From NCBI GenBank assembly GCA_022579005.1, contig MU401581.1, forward strand, positions 46,976 to 110,975: a stretch of DNA of 64,000 bases, read 5' to 3'. Positions 13,782-24,599 of this stretch are shown here, one piece after another. Below the pieces are notes generated by a model. That model had not been told where the DNA came from. It was given only the letters and a program-made list of their open reading frames with translations, and did no database searches. The number at the start of each line of letters is the position of its first letter. Positions within the stretch are counted from its first letter, which is position 1. Source of the DNA: Poronia punctata. Taxonomy: Eukaryota; Ascomycota; Sordariomycetes; Xylariales; Xylariaceae. Made by a program: the position numbers and the translations under genes.

Positions 13782-13804
13782 GTACGGTACAGGCTGTACC
13801 GTAC
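13782..13804. repeat. Near-perfect palindrome
   Basis: Two 11-bp arms, GTACGGTACAG and CTGTACCGTAC, separated by one base. The core GTACGGTAC-type word recurs at about 16010. Confidence 0.8.
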
Positions 13805-16256
13805 GTGAGATGGGTTCAGCATTCAGTACGACAAAGATTAATAAGCATCCTGACTGCCATGAACAATGAAATTACATACCTGTTGTTACAGTTCCGGTCC
13901 GGTCCGGCGGCTTTTCCCGCTCCACATACCTTACGTGCGTGGTTCCTTGTGCTGCGCAGGCACCTACGAGTAACCTTACCTAGGTACATACCTTGTCTGC
14001 CCGCCTCCCGGTCCGTGTCTCGGCCGGGAAGGGAGTAAACCTTTGTGACATATGCAGCTACAATTGGACGCCCTATTCAAATCTGCAGCTCCCGGGTTCG
14101 GAATCCTACATACATTTCACCTTGAGCCACATTGACAATATTCTTATGCCGCTTACATGATAACCGCAATCCTACAAAATACCTCTTGGACGAATTGTGT
14201 TTCCCATCACCCCTTTTTCTTCCATGCGTGGTGCCTGGGGCCTGGGCATGCAGTGACAGCAGAACGGCTGAGGGGATCGTCGCCGCAGGCACCTATAAAG
14301 GGGAAAACGAAGTAGTTTTTCCCCCCCAACCCTCCGGCGGTCGGTCGGTGCATTGCTATCTACAACCAAGTAGACAACCTATGTATCATCCGTGGTCACT
14401 TAAATATGACCATCTGATGCTGTAGAAATATGGCGGTACTGTCTCTGTTTCTTTCGTATCCTACCCAGTTACCCAGGCCAAGACCAAACTTTCCTTGCGT
14501 TGCTACGGTACTACACAGCCACCCACGAGTAAAAGCTGGCGGGGTACGTATACGTACGGATCCCCACTCCGCATAACTCCGTAAACGGCGGCAAGAGTGC
14601 CGTCTTTCATTCGTCTAATCTACGTCGAATTGTTATATACCTATACCTATATATATCAGCACCTTTATCCTATCTATATTTTTAAATAGACTAAACGACA
14701 TTGTTAGGGTTTCATCTTCTGCAATTCAGCTGGACTCTGGACACGCTTCTCCAGCCCAATTGAGCTTCAAATGAATCGTCTCTCGGGTTTGTTTGATACT
14801 GCCATAAAAAGCACCGACCTAGGTCAGGTTATAAGTGATGTTGGCCCCGAACCTAGGGCGACTTATCGGTCTATAGGCAGCATCATCGTTGGGTTGAAAA
14901 CTTATGTCTTCCCTTTTTGTGCTACGCTCTAGTCTAATGATGACAGATGACAGCAGATAAGATAAAGTGATCTGCTCGACGCCCCCCCCCCCCAAGGTTT
15001 TGCTGCTGACCTGCCGGTACATACTTTTTTACTGGTGCGACCCTATCTGACATGCAGCAAGAAAAGTGACGGCGCCATGACAACCGTACCGGTACTTGTC
15101 TTGTCTGGGGCTGTTGAACGATTTGCTGTGCCACCTTGGATACTTCTACACGTAACGGAAGTATGTACTAGATTAGGTAGTCTATTGGCGTAGGTTTGTT
15201 TGGTGGGAATGACAATCGTCTAACCTTGACTACCTACTACACCCTCACTCACAAACATCCGTCTTATCCGTCCTCCCTGGTGCGTGTGTGAGTGCGAGTG
15301 TGCGGAGAAGGACTTCTTTGGGTCTGTTTAGGTAGCTTCATTTGGCAACTTGATACAATTACTTGATAATGAGATCAATAACCGGGATATACCTACCTAA
15401 CCTACGTACCTACCTAACCTTAGTTTGTTACGTACACCTCAATCAAGTCCTTTTTGTCTCATCTTTAACCTTCTATAATTGTAGTAGGTAATTAATTCAG
15501 TCTTACAACTGATGAAACAACATGTATGTTATAAGAGATAATATGTGTTTTTATATATATATGTGTAGGTTAGGTACTCTATTAAAGGTAATTTGTCTCT
15601 TAAATCTGATCAAAAGCCCCTCCATTGGGGGGAGGGGAAGCATTATACTGGTTGTTTGTTTTCGCTTGGAACGTACCCGTGATAGAAATCACTGGTTCCC
15701 GCGTGACCGGTGTTTTTCTTTATAAAATGCGTCATTGCAACCTTTTTCCAGGCAACTTTAAACGGTTGCTCTAGACTAACCTTAGACTAGGCTGCTTAAA
15801 GGACAGGTATCTTACTACAACTTCATTATTACTCATCTATCTAACCTAGTTTAGCTCCTTTCCCCTCCCTCTCATCTTGGTTAAAATGCGGTGTTTGCCC
15901 CCACCATCTTGGATATTGAAGAAGAAAAAAACAAGAAACCGAAACCTAGGTTAGACCATGATTGAGTTTTCTGTCACATGGATGTTTGGGTTGGAAGTTA
16001 TGCACGTGGTACGGTACAGTTTTTATTCTAGGTTAACCTTGGTGCTAACCAACGGGAGATTCCGATAGCTAGGTAAGGTTAAGGGGGGGAAAGGTAAAAT
16101 GAATGTCTTGGGTCCATGTTACCGGTAAAAACTTTGAACTACCTACCTTCCTTAACCTACTGCATCATAAGGATAAAAATGGTAGTATGGAAGATCTTCA
16201 AAGTCGAGCAATGGAAGCCCATAGGTATTAGAGGATAATATACCTAACTTGATCAA

Positions 16257-16280
16257 TAATCAATCAATCAATCAATCATT
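16257..16280. repeat. (CAAT)n microsatellite
   Basis: About five tandem copies of the tetramer CAAT in the gene-free interval upstream of the DUF3405 gene. Confidence 0.85.
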
Positions 16281-17100
16281 GAATGTACCTTTACCCCCTT
16301 GTTGTATTCTTTGCTCTAGCCTTAGTAAACCTAGCACACTAGATAGAGGATAAACTTCTGAGCGATTATGCATTGTACAAGGGATGTTGGATGGATCGAT
16401 ATTCCAAATAAGGTTAGAGGGAACGGGTTGGCGTTACACTTCCGGTTACAACTCTATCTGGTTGCTCGTGGCAATGGCCTAGTCTGAGTCGCCATGACTT
16501 GTGAGTGGTTACATTCAAATTGGTTGTTGTTGATTTAAGTGGGTAGGGCCGCCCCATCAATGATGCCACTGGTTGCTTTCGATATGCAGAAGTGAGTTAG
16601 ACTAAGTACCTAGGTTAGGAGGTGCACTCGTGCCAAATGGAGGGAGGTACTTTACTGTATTGACATCCCTATTTGCTTTCTTGTCTTCTGGCCCGCGGCT
16701 ATTGAGCCATTGTTATTTACGAGCAGCGAGACATAGGAGAAGTCCAGGTTTTAGATGTACAGCGTCGCTCGACTGTTCCTTTGAAAACACTCTTTTGTGT
16801 ACAGATGCCTGTGCATTTCTGCAACAAATCCTCCAGAATAAAAGATCCTTACTAGCTTTGCGATCCGACTGTGTTTGTGACCACGGTTAACCGCATCGGC
16901 GCCTGCATCTAGTGTGGCTTTCCGACGTCTTGGAAAACTGCGACATAGTGACGGCAAAGACGACATAGTTCCAAGGTTAGGCCGGTTCGTGCTCCCGTGG
17001 ACAGTCAGGCGCCCACGCCCAATTTCTATAATGTTATTTTCAACAATCATCTAGCTAATCTCAGTCCCGCCAATATTAGCACTTCTTGCCGTGCCTCATC

Positions 17101-19731
17101 ATGGCAGGCATCGGTTGGAACAAAGGGCGTTCGCGCCATGACCGGCACTCAAAGCTTCCCCTCTACGAGAAATCCTGGACGCCGAGCAGAAGCCGGTCGT
17201 CTAACGAATCTTACGACAATGACTCCGAATCCGAATACCATGATTATACCTCTTCGTCCTCCCCAGATACCACCACCTCACGCTATACCACATCGTCAGC
17301 TACGCAAGCCGTCCCCATTCTATCCAGACAAAGCCTCTCCAGTTTAGGGAGGCCGAGACCACCTCGCCGCTACCGCTTACCGCATAGAATCGTTCGGTAT
17401 CTGTGCTTCGGTCTGGCGTTGCTGATGATCCTTTTGTGGATTACATTGGCACGCGCAAGCTACAACGAGAACAAGCCTGTTCCTGAAAACCAGCCCAAGC
17501 CTGAGAAGCAACCTCCACCCGAACCTCATATATGGGAATCCTTCCCGTTCCTTACAAGGTATTATGGTGGGTTGAAGAATTTGGCCAGCATGACAGTCAG
17601 CGAGCCTGAATATCCTCGGCCCGAGGATGAGAAGCCTCTCGACAAGCTACAGTTTGTCGATAGCATAAAGAAACCCGAATCCGAGCAACCTCAAAAGCGA
17701 AGTTCTCCGCCGGCCAGCAAGGAGTTCATCTCGCACCCTGACAGCGTCTTTCAAACCACCCCTGAACAGTTCAACGAGTGCTTTTTGGACGAGAAGAAGC
17801 AGCTTCGAGTACCCCCGATTCGTTATTACGAGGGGCGGCCAAACGGGTTCCCGGAAAACGTGCTGGGCTCCTATGAGCTTTTTGGTATTCCGAAGGACAT
17901 TTGCTTTGAGCGGTTTGGAAAGTATGCTCCTTACGGCCATGGATACAGCCTAAAGGCCGGCGGTTTAGGTACCGGAGAGCATGGCGATAGACTGGGTGTT
18001 GAGTCTACCTGGGAAACGGTCCCCCAAGTGAACTGGACTTCGATGGACTGGGCCGAGATCCAGCGGCGTTGCTACCAGATAAATGCTGATCGTTATAAAC
18101 CATTGCCGGCGAGGCAGCACATACCGGAAGGCTATTACGCCGACGACAAACCCAAGACAAAAAAGCCCGCCACAAAGACCGGTAAGACGCTCGCTTCTCG
18201 CGACACCGTACCCGAAGACTCGGTCGAATTGTCGAAGCCCGCGAAATCTGTCATGGCTGGAAAACAAAAGGAAAATGTCGAACCGGCCAAGGACGCTGCG
18301 GCCAAGGGAAATACCCTGCCTAGGACGGCTATCGTAGTGCGCTGCTGGGACGAGTTCCCTTGGAGGCAGGAAGATATCATGAATTTCCGATCCCTCATTA
18401 CGGAACTAGCGCTGGCTTCGGGTGGGCGATATGATATCCACCTGCTCGTTCAGGTCAAGAACGACGGCGCCAACCCGGTCTGGGCCGACGCGGAAACATA
18501 CCAGCGCCACATCGACGAGACTGTCCCGGCGGAATTCCGAGGATTGGTTACATTATGGTCGGAAACCCAAATGTTAGCCGTCTATCAAGGCATACACGAC
18601 CTTTGGACCAAAGGGCCCGACCTACCGGTCCATGGAGTATACCGTGGATTGCAAATGGCGATGCAATACTTTGCTTACCGCCACCCTGAGTATGACTACT
18701 ACTGGCAATGGGAGATGGATGTTCGCTATACCGGGCATTACTATGACCTGGTTACCAGGGTCGAAAAATGGGCCAAGGAGCAGCCACGGAAGGGACTTTG
18801 GGAACGGAACGCTCGGTTCTACGTACCTTCGATCCATGGGTCGTGGGAGGATTTCAAACAGATGGCTCGGGTACAGACCGAGATGGGCGTCAAAGGCACC
18901 GACAATGTGTACGACGGCGTTCCGGGTACGGAGCACGGGCTCAAAGGCAATCTAGGCGAGAAACCCATTTGGGGTCCGCAGCGGCCCAAGGACCCCAAGG
19001 ATTGGCTGGATCCAGAAAACGACCCCAAGCCGCCTACTACGCACGAGAGGGATAGGTACGAGTGGGGCGTTGGAGAAGAGGCTGACTTTATCACCTTTAA
19101 CCCCATGTTCGATCCCGAACGCACCACCTGGGGCCTTTCCGAGGATATCACGGGCTACAACGAAGGCGACGGGAACGGGAAACCCCCGCGCCGTGCCCAG
19201 ATCGTCACCTTCTCCCGCATGTCCCGTCGTCTTCTCTTGACGATGCACCGTGAGACGGCCTTTCTCAAACACCACGCCTTCCCCGAGATGTGGCCGGGAA
19301 CTGTAGCCTTGCATCACGGTTACAAGGCCGTGTATGCGCCGCACCCTGTCTATGTGGACCGCGAGTGGCCGACGGCTTTCTTGGCACAGACGCTGAACAA
19401 CGGCAGGAACGGTGCCAGTGGTGGTTCCCGGACCGCCGTATGGGGCGACCGCGAACACAACTTGGAGGGTCTAAGCTGGCATTACCGAACAAGTTTTGCC
19501 CACAACCTGTACCGTCGGTGGCATGGTCTCGTGGTCAATAACGATGGCGGCGAAGAGTTCGAGCTCACCATTGACGAGAGCAAAGATGGCTCGACCGTAG
19601 GGGAGATGCGCGGCGGCGAGGGCCGCATGTGTCTACCGCCCATGCTACTCCATCCCATCAAGGACGTCGAACTTCCGGTCGAGGATCCGGTCGAGGCGAA
19701 CAAGGTTATAGAGTCGGACCCGGAGGCCTAG
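17101..19731 (+). CDS. DUF3405 family type II membrane protein (putative glycosyltransferase-like)
   Basis: A single exon of 876 aa. The N-terminal ~95 residues are polar and Ser/Arg-rich. One membrane span lies at about 100-119 (YLCFGLALLMILLWITLARA), followed by a large domain, which gives type II topology typical of Golgi enzymes. Conserved DUF3405 blocks include TAIVVRCWDEFPW, GRYDIHLLVQVKN, YDYYWQWEMDVRYTGHYYDL and WPGTVALHHGYKAVYAPHP. The EMDVRYTGHYYDL segment resembles the acidic metal/nucleotide-sugar motif of glycosyltransferases, but that is inference and no activity is established. The ATG at 17101 is the only sensible methionine start. Residues about 330-400 form a low-complexity Lys/Pro linker. 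No neighbour explains its role. Confidence 0.85.
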   Translation: MAGIGWNKGRSRHDRHSKLPLYEKSWTPSRSRSSNESYDNDSESEYHDYTSSSSPDTTTSRYTTSSATQAVPILSRQSLSSLGRPRPPRRYRLPHRIVRYLCFGLALLMILLWITLARASYNENKPVPENQPKPEKQPPPEPHIWESFPFLTRYYGGLKNLASMTVSEPEYPRPEDEKPLDKLQFVDSIKKPESEQPQKRSSPPASKEFISHPDSVFQTTPEQFNECFLDEKKQLRVPPIRYYEGRPNGFPENVLGSYELFGIPKDICFERFGKYAPYGHGYSLKAGGLGTGEHGDRLGVESTWETVPQVNWTSMDWAEIQRRCYQINADRYKPLPARQHIPEGYYADDKPKTKKPATKTGKTLASRDTVPEDSVELSKPAKSVMAGKQKENVEPAKDAAAKGNTLPRTAIVVRCWDEFPWRQEDIMNFRSLITELALASGGRYDIHLLVQVKNDGANPVWADAETYQRHIDETVPAEFRGLVTLWSETQMLAVYQGIHDLWTKGPDLPVHGVYRGLQMAMQYFAYRHPEYDYYWQWEMDVRYTGHYYDLVTRVEKWAKEQPRKGLWERNARFYVPSIHGSWEDFKQMARVQTEMGVKGTDNVYDGVPGTEHGLKGNLGEKPIWGPQRPKDPKDWLDPENDPKPPTTHERDRYEWGVGEEADFITFNPMFDPERTTWGLSEDITGYNEGDGNGKPPRRAQIVTFSRMSRRLLLTMHRETAFLKHHAFPEMWPGTVALHHGYKAVYAPHPVYVDREWPTAFLAQTLNNGRNGASGGSRTAVWGDREHNLEGLSWHYRTSFAHNLYRRWHGLVVNNDGGEEFELTIDESKDGSTVGEMRGGEGRMCLPPMLLHPIKDVELPVEDPVEANKVIESDPEA

Positions 19732-21062
19732 TAGGCTTCTTCTTCTTCTCCCGTCTTTTGAACCAACTGGGTCTTGGGACGCGCGAGGATTGAGTGCTTT
19801 TAATATTATCGACCGCATGCATGCATAATACCCTGGATTGATTAGGTACCGACCCCGTTCATCTTTCCACTATATGTTGGGTATATTTTTCAATGAAGGC
19901 GTTGGCTGGACTGGACGTTTGGGCGGCGCTGGGTATATTTTTTTCTCTGTGATGCACATTTGTGCCGGATCATATCGCATAAAGCTCCTGTAATTACTAC
20001 GGATGGAAGGAAGGAAGGATGGATGGGTGGAGGGTAAAAAAAAAGGAAAGGAAGTTGGAAGAGGCCACCTTTTGCTAAGTTGGCCCTCCGTCCGTCTGTT
20101 ACAGTTACATACTTGATATTACGAGTAGACTAGAATCTGCCCGTATATGCAAATATGCAGGTGTCATGTGATATTCACATGTCCTGTTCACCCAGCTTAA
20201 AGACTACCTACTTAGTAATCAGTTAGTCACCGCCGGGATTTACATAAGGAGAACTACTCTCGTCTGCCTGAGTTCAAAGTTCGAACCAAGCCAGGCCAGG
20301 CGCCATGAATATAACGAGTTAAGATTTCAAATGGAGATGCTTCAACTGTGATAGAACATTTATTTAATTGTCTTTTTTTGCTTGTGCCTGTCACTCATCA
20401 CTTCTCTCTCTCTCTGTGTGTGCCCACACGCCTTACGCGTGGAGGTGAATATGCCGAAAACAACTCAACCACCTTATATAGTTTGGGGTTCCAGCTATCC
20501 ACAAAGCTTTTAAGAAAGACCCCTTTCCTCTCTTCGATTTCGATCGTGTTGATTCTCGTAGGAATTCTGTATGGTTTTATCGCATCCATCCATTCGCCCT
20601 GGCTTATCCCGTCATATCCGTGCTACTTATTCGCCCTCTTTGAATAACCAGGTTAGCTAGACAGACCGCTGAGATGCTAGCAAGCATTAGTATCATAGTC
20701 TCTCTCGAGCCATCTGTATGTGCTCGTTGTGGTATGCGAATTCGCGGTTGGTCAATAACTGATGGATCGCCACGGACAGTTGGCCTGCACATGTAGGCGT
20801 TAGGCGTGATGAGACGTGGATGTGAGGGAGGGAGGTGTGTAGGCGGTACGTGTCGGGTATTAGGACACGGTAACGGTTGGTAATCTTAGGTAGGCAAGTA
20901 TAGCTCTATCGCAATATTTGCATTGTTGCCGTTAGCTCTGCCCATCTTAGTCTTTGGGTATAAAGGTTGTCGTTGTCGCTGTTTTGTTGGTCACTTTTGC
21001 TGTTTCAGTTATTTCTTCTTTTTTCATTTCTGTCGTCCTGCTCTCTTTTCCCAATCCTTTTT
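19732..21062. other. Intergenic between convergent genes
   Basis: About 1.3 kb between the 3' ends of the DUF3405 and CUS2-like genes. It has (GGAAGGAT)-like purine runs at about 20003-20055 and one TACGAGTA octamer at 20120-20127. No gene recognised. Confidence 0.4.
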
Positions 21063-22244
21063 TCACTCGTCTTCATCTTCACCACGATTCTTATCAGAAC
21101 GACGATACTTTTCCCTCCCGGAAGCAATTGTAGCGCGGACGGTGCGTCCATCAAAGGCGCGACCATCCATCAGATTCACACAGGCATCAGCCGCTTCGGG
21201 CGTCTTAAACTTGACGCTAGCTATGCCTTCCTCTTCCAGGTCATACAAGACGACATTGGTGACGACGCCGATCTTGGCGCACTCGTCCCGGATGTCTTCC
21301 TTGATCTCGAGCATCGCCGCCGGGTCTTCCTCGAGCTCGCGCAACGTAAACATGTGTCGGAGGATCACGACGCGGCCCTTGGGCGCGTTAGTTTCGAGGT
21401 TCGCGCCGAACGGGCTGTCCTCGTCCTCGTCCCAGTCGGCCAGTTTCGCGTCGAGCTTCTGCGTCCGCTTGATGATTTTCTGCTTCTCCTGTTCCCGCGC
21501 CCTGTCTCGGACCTGCGGCCTGACCGCAGGTGTTTCGCTATTTTCGTCCTTGTTGGCCGCTTTCGTCTCGCCGTTGCCATTTCCGTTGCCGTCTTGTGGT
21601 TGGTCGTAGTTCGTCTTCTTGTATTTCGACTCGGCGGCCTGTACACGCATACGACCGCTCGAGAGGCCAGACGCAGTGTAGCGGAAGTCCGTATCGTCGA
21701 GCAGCATGATGGCCATCTCGACGCTCTGCGGCTTGAAGAAGACGATCAGCGCGTCGCCTTGCAGGTTCCCCTTGTCGTCCGTATAGAGCTTGATCCTCGG
21801 CCGGCCGCTATCGATCTCCTCGGCGATGACGCCGCACTTGCGCGAGAAGACGTCGTGCACCTCGTCGACCGTCACGTCAAGCGGTAGGCCCGTGACGTAT
21901 ACGGCCGTGTTCTGGCGTGGCGCGGGAGGTGCCTTCTGGCGCTTATTGGATCGCCTTTCCGTCGAATCGTTCTTGCGCTTGCTCTTCGACGTCGTGCTGC
22001 TGCTGTCCTCTGACGCGCTCCCGCCGCCGCCGCCGCCGTAGGCCAACTGCTGCTGCGCTAGCAATTCTTCGTCGATGATGGGAACCCATCTCTTGAGCTG
22101 AGAGTCCCACTCGAATTCGGACCCGTCGTCAAGGACGGCGATATGCTTGTTATCGAGTCTTGAGAAGGAGATGCGATCGTCGGTCTCGAATTCTTGGGGG
22201 TCGATGGGAAATGGAAGACCTGGCGGAGGCTCCGAGTCCGCCAT
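21063..22244 (-). CDS. cus2: Cus2 / Tat-SF1-like U2 snRNP splicing factor
   Basis: A single exon of 393 aa on the minus strand. The N-terminus carries a short Trp-containing motif typical of the family (DGSEFEWDSQLKRWVPIIDEE). RRM1 spans about residues 110-205 (AVYVTGLPLDVTVDEV... to the LIVFFKP RNP1-like strand). RRM2 spans about 290-385 and ends in GRAFDGRTVRATI; the RAFDGR segment is the R-X-F signature of a U2AF-homology motif (UHM). Such UHMs bind tryptophan motifs in SF3b1/Hsh155. Yeast Cus2 monitors U2 snRNA folding before prespliceosome assembly. Charged linkers rich in Lys, Glu and Asp separate the domains. Nuclear location is inferred from family. Confidence 0.88.
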   Translation of the reverse strand: MADSEPPPGLPFPIDPQEFETDDRISFSRLDNKHIAVLDDGSEFEWDSQLKRWVPIIDEELLAQQQLAYGGGGGGSASEDSSSTTSKSKRKNDSTERRSNKRQKAPPAPRQNTAVYVTGLPLDVTVDEVHDVFSRKCGVIAEEIDSGRPRIKLYTDDKGNLQGDALIVFFKPQSVEMAIMLLDDTDFRYTASGLSSGRMRVQAAESKYKKTNYDQPQDGNGNGNGETKAANKDENSETPAVRPQVRDRAREQEKQKIIKRTQKLDAKLADWDEDEDSPFGANLETNAPKGRVVILRHMFTLRELEEDPAAMLEIKEDIRDECAKIGVVTNVVLYDLEEEGIASVKFKTPEAADACVNLMDGRAFDGRTVRATIASGREKYRRSDKNRGEDEDE

Positions 22245-23180
22245 TATATATGTTCTTTTCGCCTGTTTGTGTAATCCTAGAGATTATTGTAGATGTATGT
22301 TCTGACCACTCTTTTCTAAGCGGGCAGGAGATGGGATGTATCTGTAATTACCCGTGAAAGAGGTAGGTTAGCCTAGTCTATCTAGTCGAGAGCCTTGTTT
22401 GTTTGACTTTGAGTATCGTAAAATGGACGAGATCTGAAGGAATTACGTAGGGGGTACCCAGCAGCTGTAAATACCCGCCTATAATACAGCTTACTGATAG
22501 GCCCTAGCTTGGACCGATATGTCAGGAAATATGGAGACTTACACGTACAGGTACCTACAGTAGCTCGTCGGCGTTCCATATAGATATATAGGTACAAGTA
22601 GAGTCCTTATACAAGTATAATAAATCAATGTTCCTACGAGTAGAACGTGTAGATTCATACCTTTAGGTTAGAATCGTAGATGTCAAGTTTAGGTTAGATA
22701 TGACGAAAAGGAGCTTTACTCACCAACGATTCTCATGGTCGTCGAAATATTTATGGTACAGGTGCATCTACAGACCACCACTATGCCCTTAGTTTGAATT
22801 TAGATGATTCCGGTTCACAGAGACTATCAGGGGAATGTAGTATATAGCAAGTGGTGAGATCAAATACACAAATCTCGTAACTGAACGCCTGCTGTGCTAA
22901 ATAAGCAGAGCAACAGGGCGGTTTACTCGGCATGTGCCTTTTTTCTTCTCTTCCCTCTCTATCTCTCTTTTATCAAAGTTCCGGAAGGGACACAGCATGT
23001 TTGTCAAAACAGGGGGTAAGATTTCCCAATCATATCTTCGTTACCGTACTTCGTAAGCTTAATAGTCTGGTCCGTTTCGGGATGCGCACTTTTGTTTTGG
23101 TTTGTTGCATTATATTTCTTCATCCTGAGATCGCAATGTTTCAAAAGCGGATGGCAATGGAAGACGCATTGTTCGAAATC
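22245..23180. other. Intergenic upstream of CUS2-like gene
   Basis: About 0.9 kb containing the CUS2-like promoter and the 3' flank of the capping protein gene. Short ORFs match nothing. A TACGAGTA octamer sits at 22635-22642. Confidence 0.35.
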
Positions 23181-24381
23181 TCACCGCCTCATACTTCCAA
23201 TAAGATCCTTCTGTGCCTCGCGATCCCGGGCCGTCTCGCTGAGGCTACCCACACTCCTCAGATCACCTACGACATCCTTTGCCTTGCCAAAGTAGACCTC
23301 CTGCAGTAGGTTACGCATCTTAAGCTCCATCTCCTCGACAAGCTTGCCGATGTTGGCAATCTGCTGCTCATCATTCTCAGCTGGCAACTCCGTCTCTACC
23401 TGGCGCGTCATGTTGCCCGACAGGTCCATTTCACCCAGCGTGCCTGTATTGGTGGCCAGCGAGAGGATTACCGTCGATGTCAGATTGTATTGCGTAGTGC
23501 GGGCGCGGTCAATGGCTTCGAATACGTGGATCGAGTCCCAAGTTCCCTCGCCGCTGCTGCCCGGGGTAGCCACTGCGAGGGGAGTATTGTCAGCAAAATT
23601 ATTTCCCCCCAGCATCCTATCGCGATTTCATAACCCTTCCTCCCTTCAGGATATATCGTGGCCCGTAACTTAACCAGTTCATATTTGAAACAGAAAAGGA
23701 TAAGAGGGGAAAATCAAGAGAATGTTGGTATAAGCTCACCCTTCTTCAAGAGCACCACTCCTGCAAACCCATCGTCCAAGTTCCAGAAGTAGACACTGCT
23801 CACTCCGCCTTCGTAATAGAGTTCTCGGTATAGGTCGAACGCCTCGTTCGCTCTGATCTCCATGCGCCTGACCTTCTCGCTCGGCAAGCCCGACGACGCA
23901 CTCTGTTCGCCGCCACTAGGCGCGTCCACCAGCGGGGGGTCGAACTCGTTGCTCCACGGCGAGCGATAGCTATCGCCGTCTCGGTTGTAGTCGCATAACA
24001 AGTAGTCACGGCCGGTCTGGCGGCAGCGGCGGACGGTAAGTGGCTGATCGACCGACGACAGGAGGTCCTCCGTTAGGTCGGGCGCCAGAGAGATTAGCGC
24101 GTTGAGGTGGGCGGATGTGTGTTTCGGGTTCAGGCGGCGGAGTAGGTCGCTGGAGATCGCCGGGGCGTAACAGTTAGCTGCAATTCGTCATTGTATACAT
24201 GATACGTGCGTTCCCATAGCTTATTCATCTGGCCAACAGAAGCCAAAATAACAAGTCAAAGGCCGCATCGTCCTAGACTAGCAGAGGGTGGAAAAGGAAA
24301 TAGGCTTGTGGGCAATGGTCGCTGGCCAAGGGGTGGTGATAATACGTACAGCGCCGAGTCAAAGGGGTCGGCAGCCGCCAT
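23181..24381 (-). CDS. cap2: F-actin capping protein subunit beta
   Basis: Three exons on the minus strand: 24381-24350, 24149-23740, 23572-23181, giving 277 aa. The first exon encodes only [11 protein letters not shown] before a 200-nt intron; the next begins [19 protein letters not shown]. The signature [23 protein letters not shown] is the diagnostic beta-subunit motif. WDSIHVFEA and the C-terminal helix ([29 protein letters not shown]) are also present. With the alpha subunit it caps barbed ends of actin filaments, working in actin patches and hyphal growth. The tail ends DLIGSMRR. Length is close to the yeast protein. The 5' side abuts the AT-rich block, about 0.2 kb upstream, so its promoter is short or extends into repeat-derived DNA. 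Confidence 0.94.
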
Positions 24382-24599
24382 TGTGAAGGGGCGATAAGCG
24401 TGGCTGCAATGGTTCTCTGATGGAATTTTGCGGTGTCCTTGAGGTTTATCGGGCAGCACTAGAGGTTGTTGGGTGATCTCCTAGAATTTAATATAAATGG
24501 AAGTGCAACCAGATGGTGGTGAATGTTCAATGCATGTGCAATGCACAACAGATGGTGGGGTGTTTTATGGGGTTAATAATAACAAGTCAAATTGACCAA

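Larger units (their letters stand above)
12991..17100. other. 4.1 kb gene-free interval rich in TACCTA/TAGGTA and GTACGGTAC motifs
   Basis: No ORF with a recognisable product. The sequence is ordinary in composition but scattered with runs of TACCTACC, ACCTAACC and ACCTAGGT (for example 13501-13520, 13691-13702, 13971-13990, 15391-15420, 16607-16620). It also has a poly-C run near 14983 and a (CAAT)n tract near 16257. It serves as the shared upstream region of the divergent DUF5519 and DUF3405 genes. A non-coding transcript or a degraded transposon cannot be excluded. Confidence 0.5.

Noticed and set aside
14085..14105. GGTTCGGAATCC resembling a tRNA B box
   Set aside because: It has an extra base relative to the consensus and no cloverleaf can be drawn.
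20268..20300. Possible tRNA B box (GTTCGAACC)
   Set aside because: No A box or acceptor/T-stem pairing at suitable distance.
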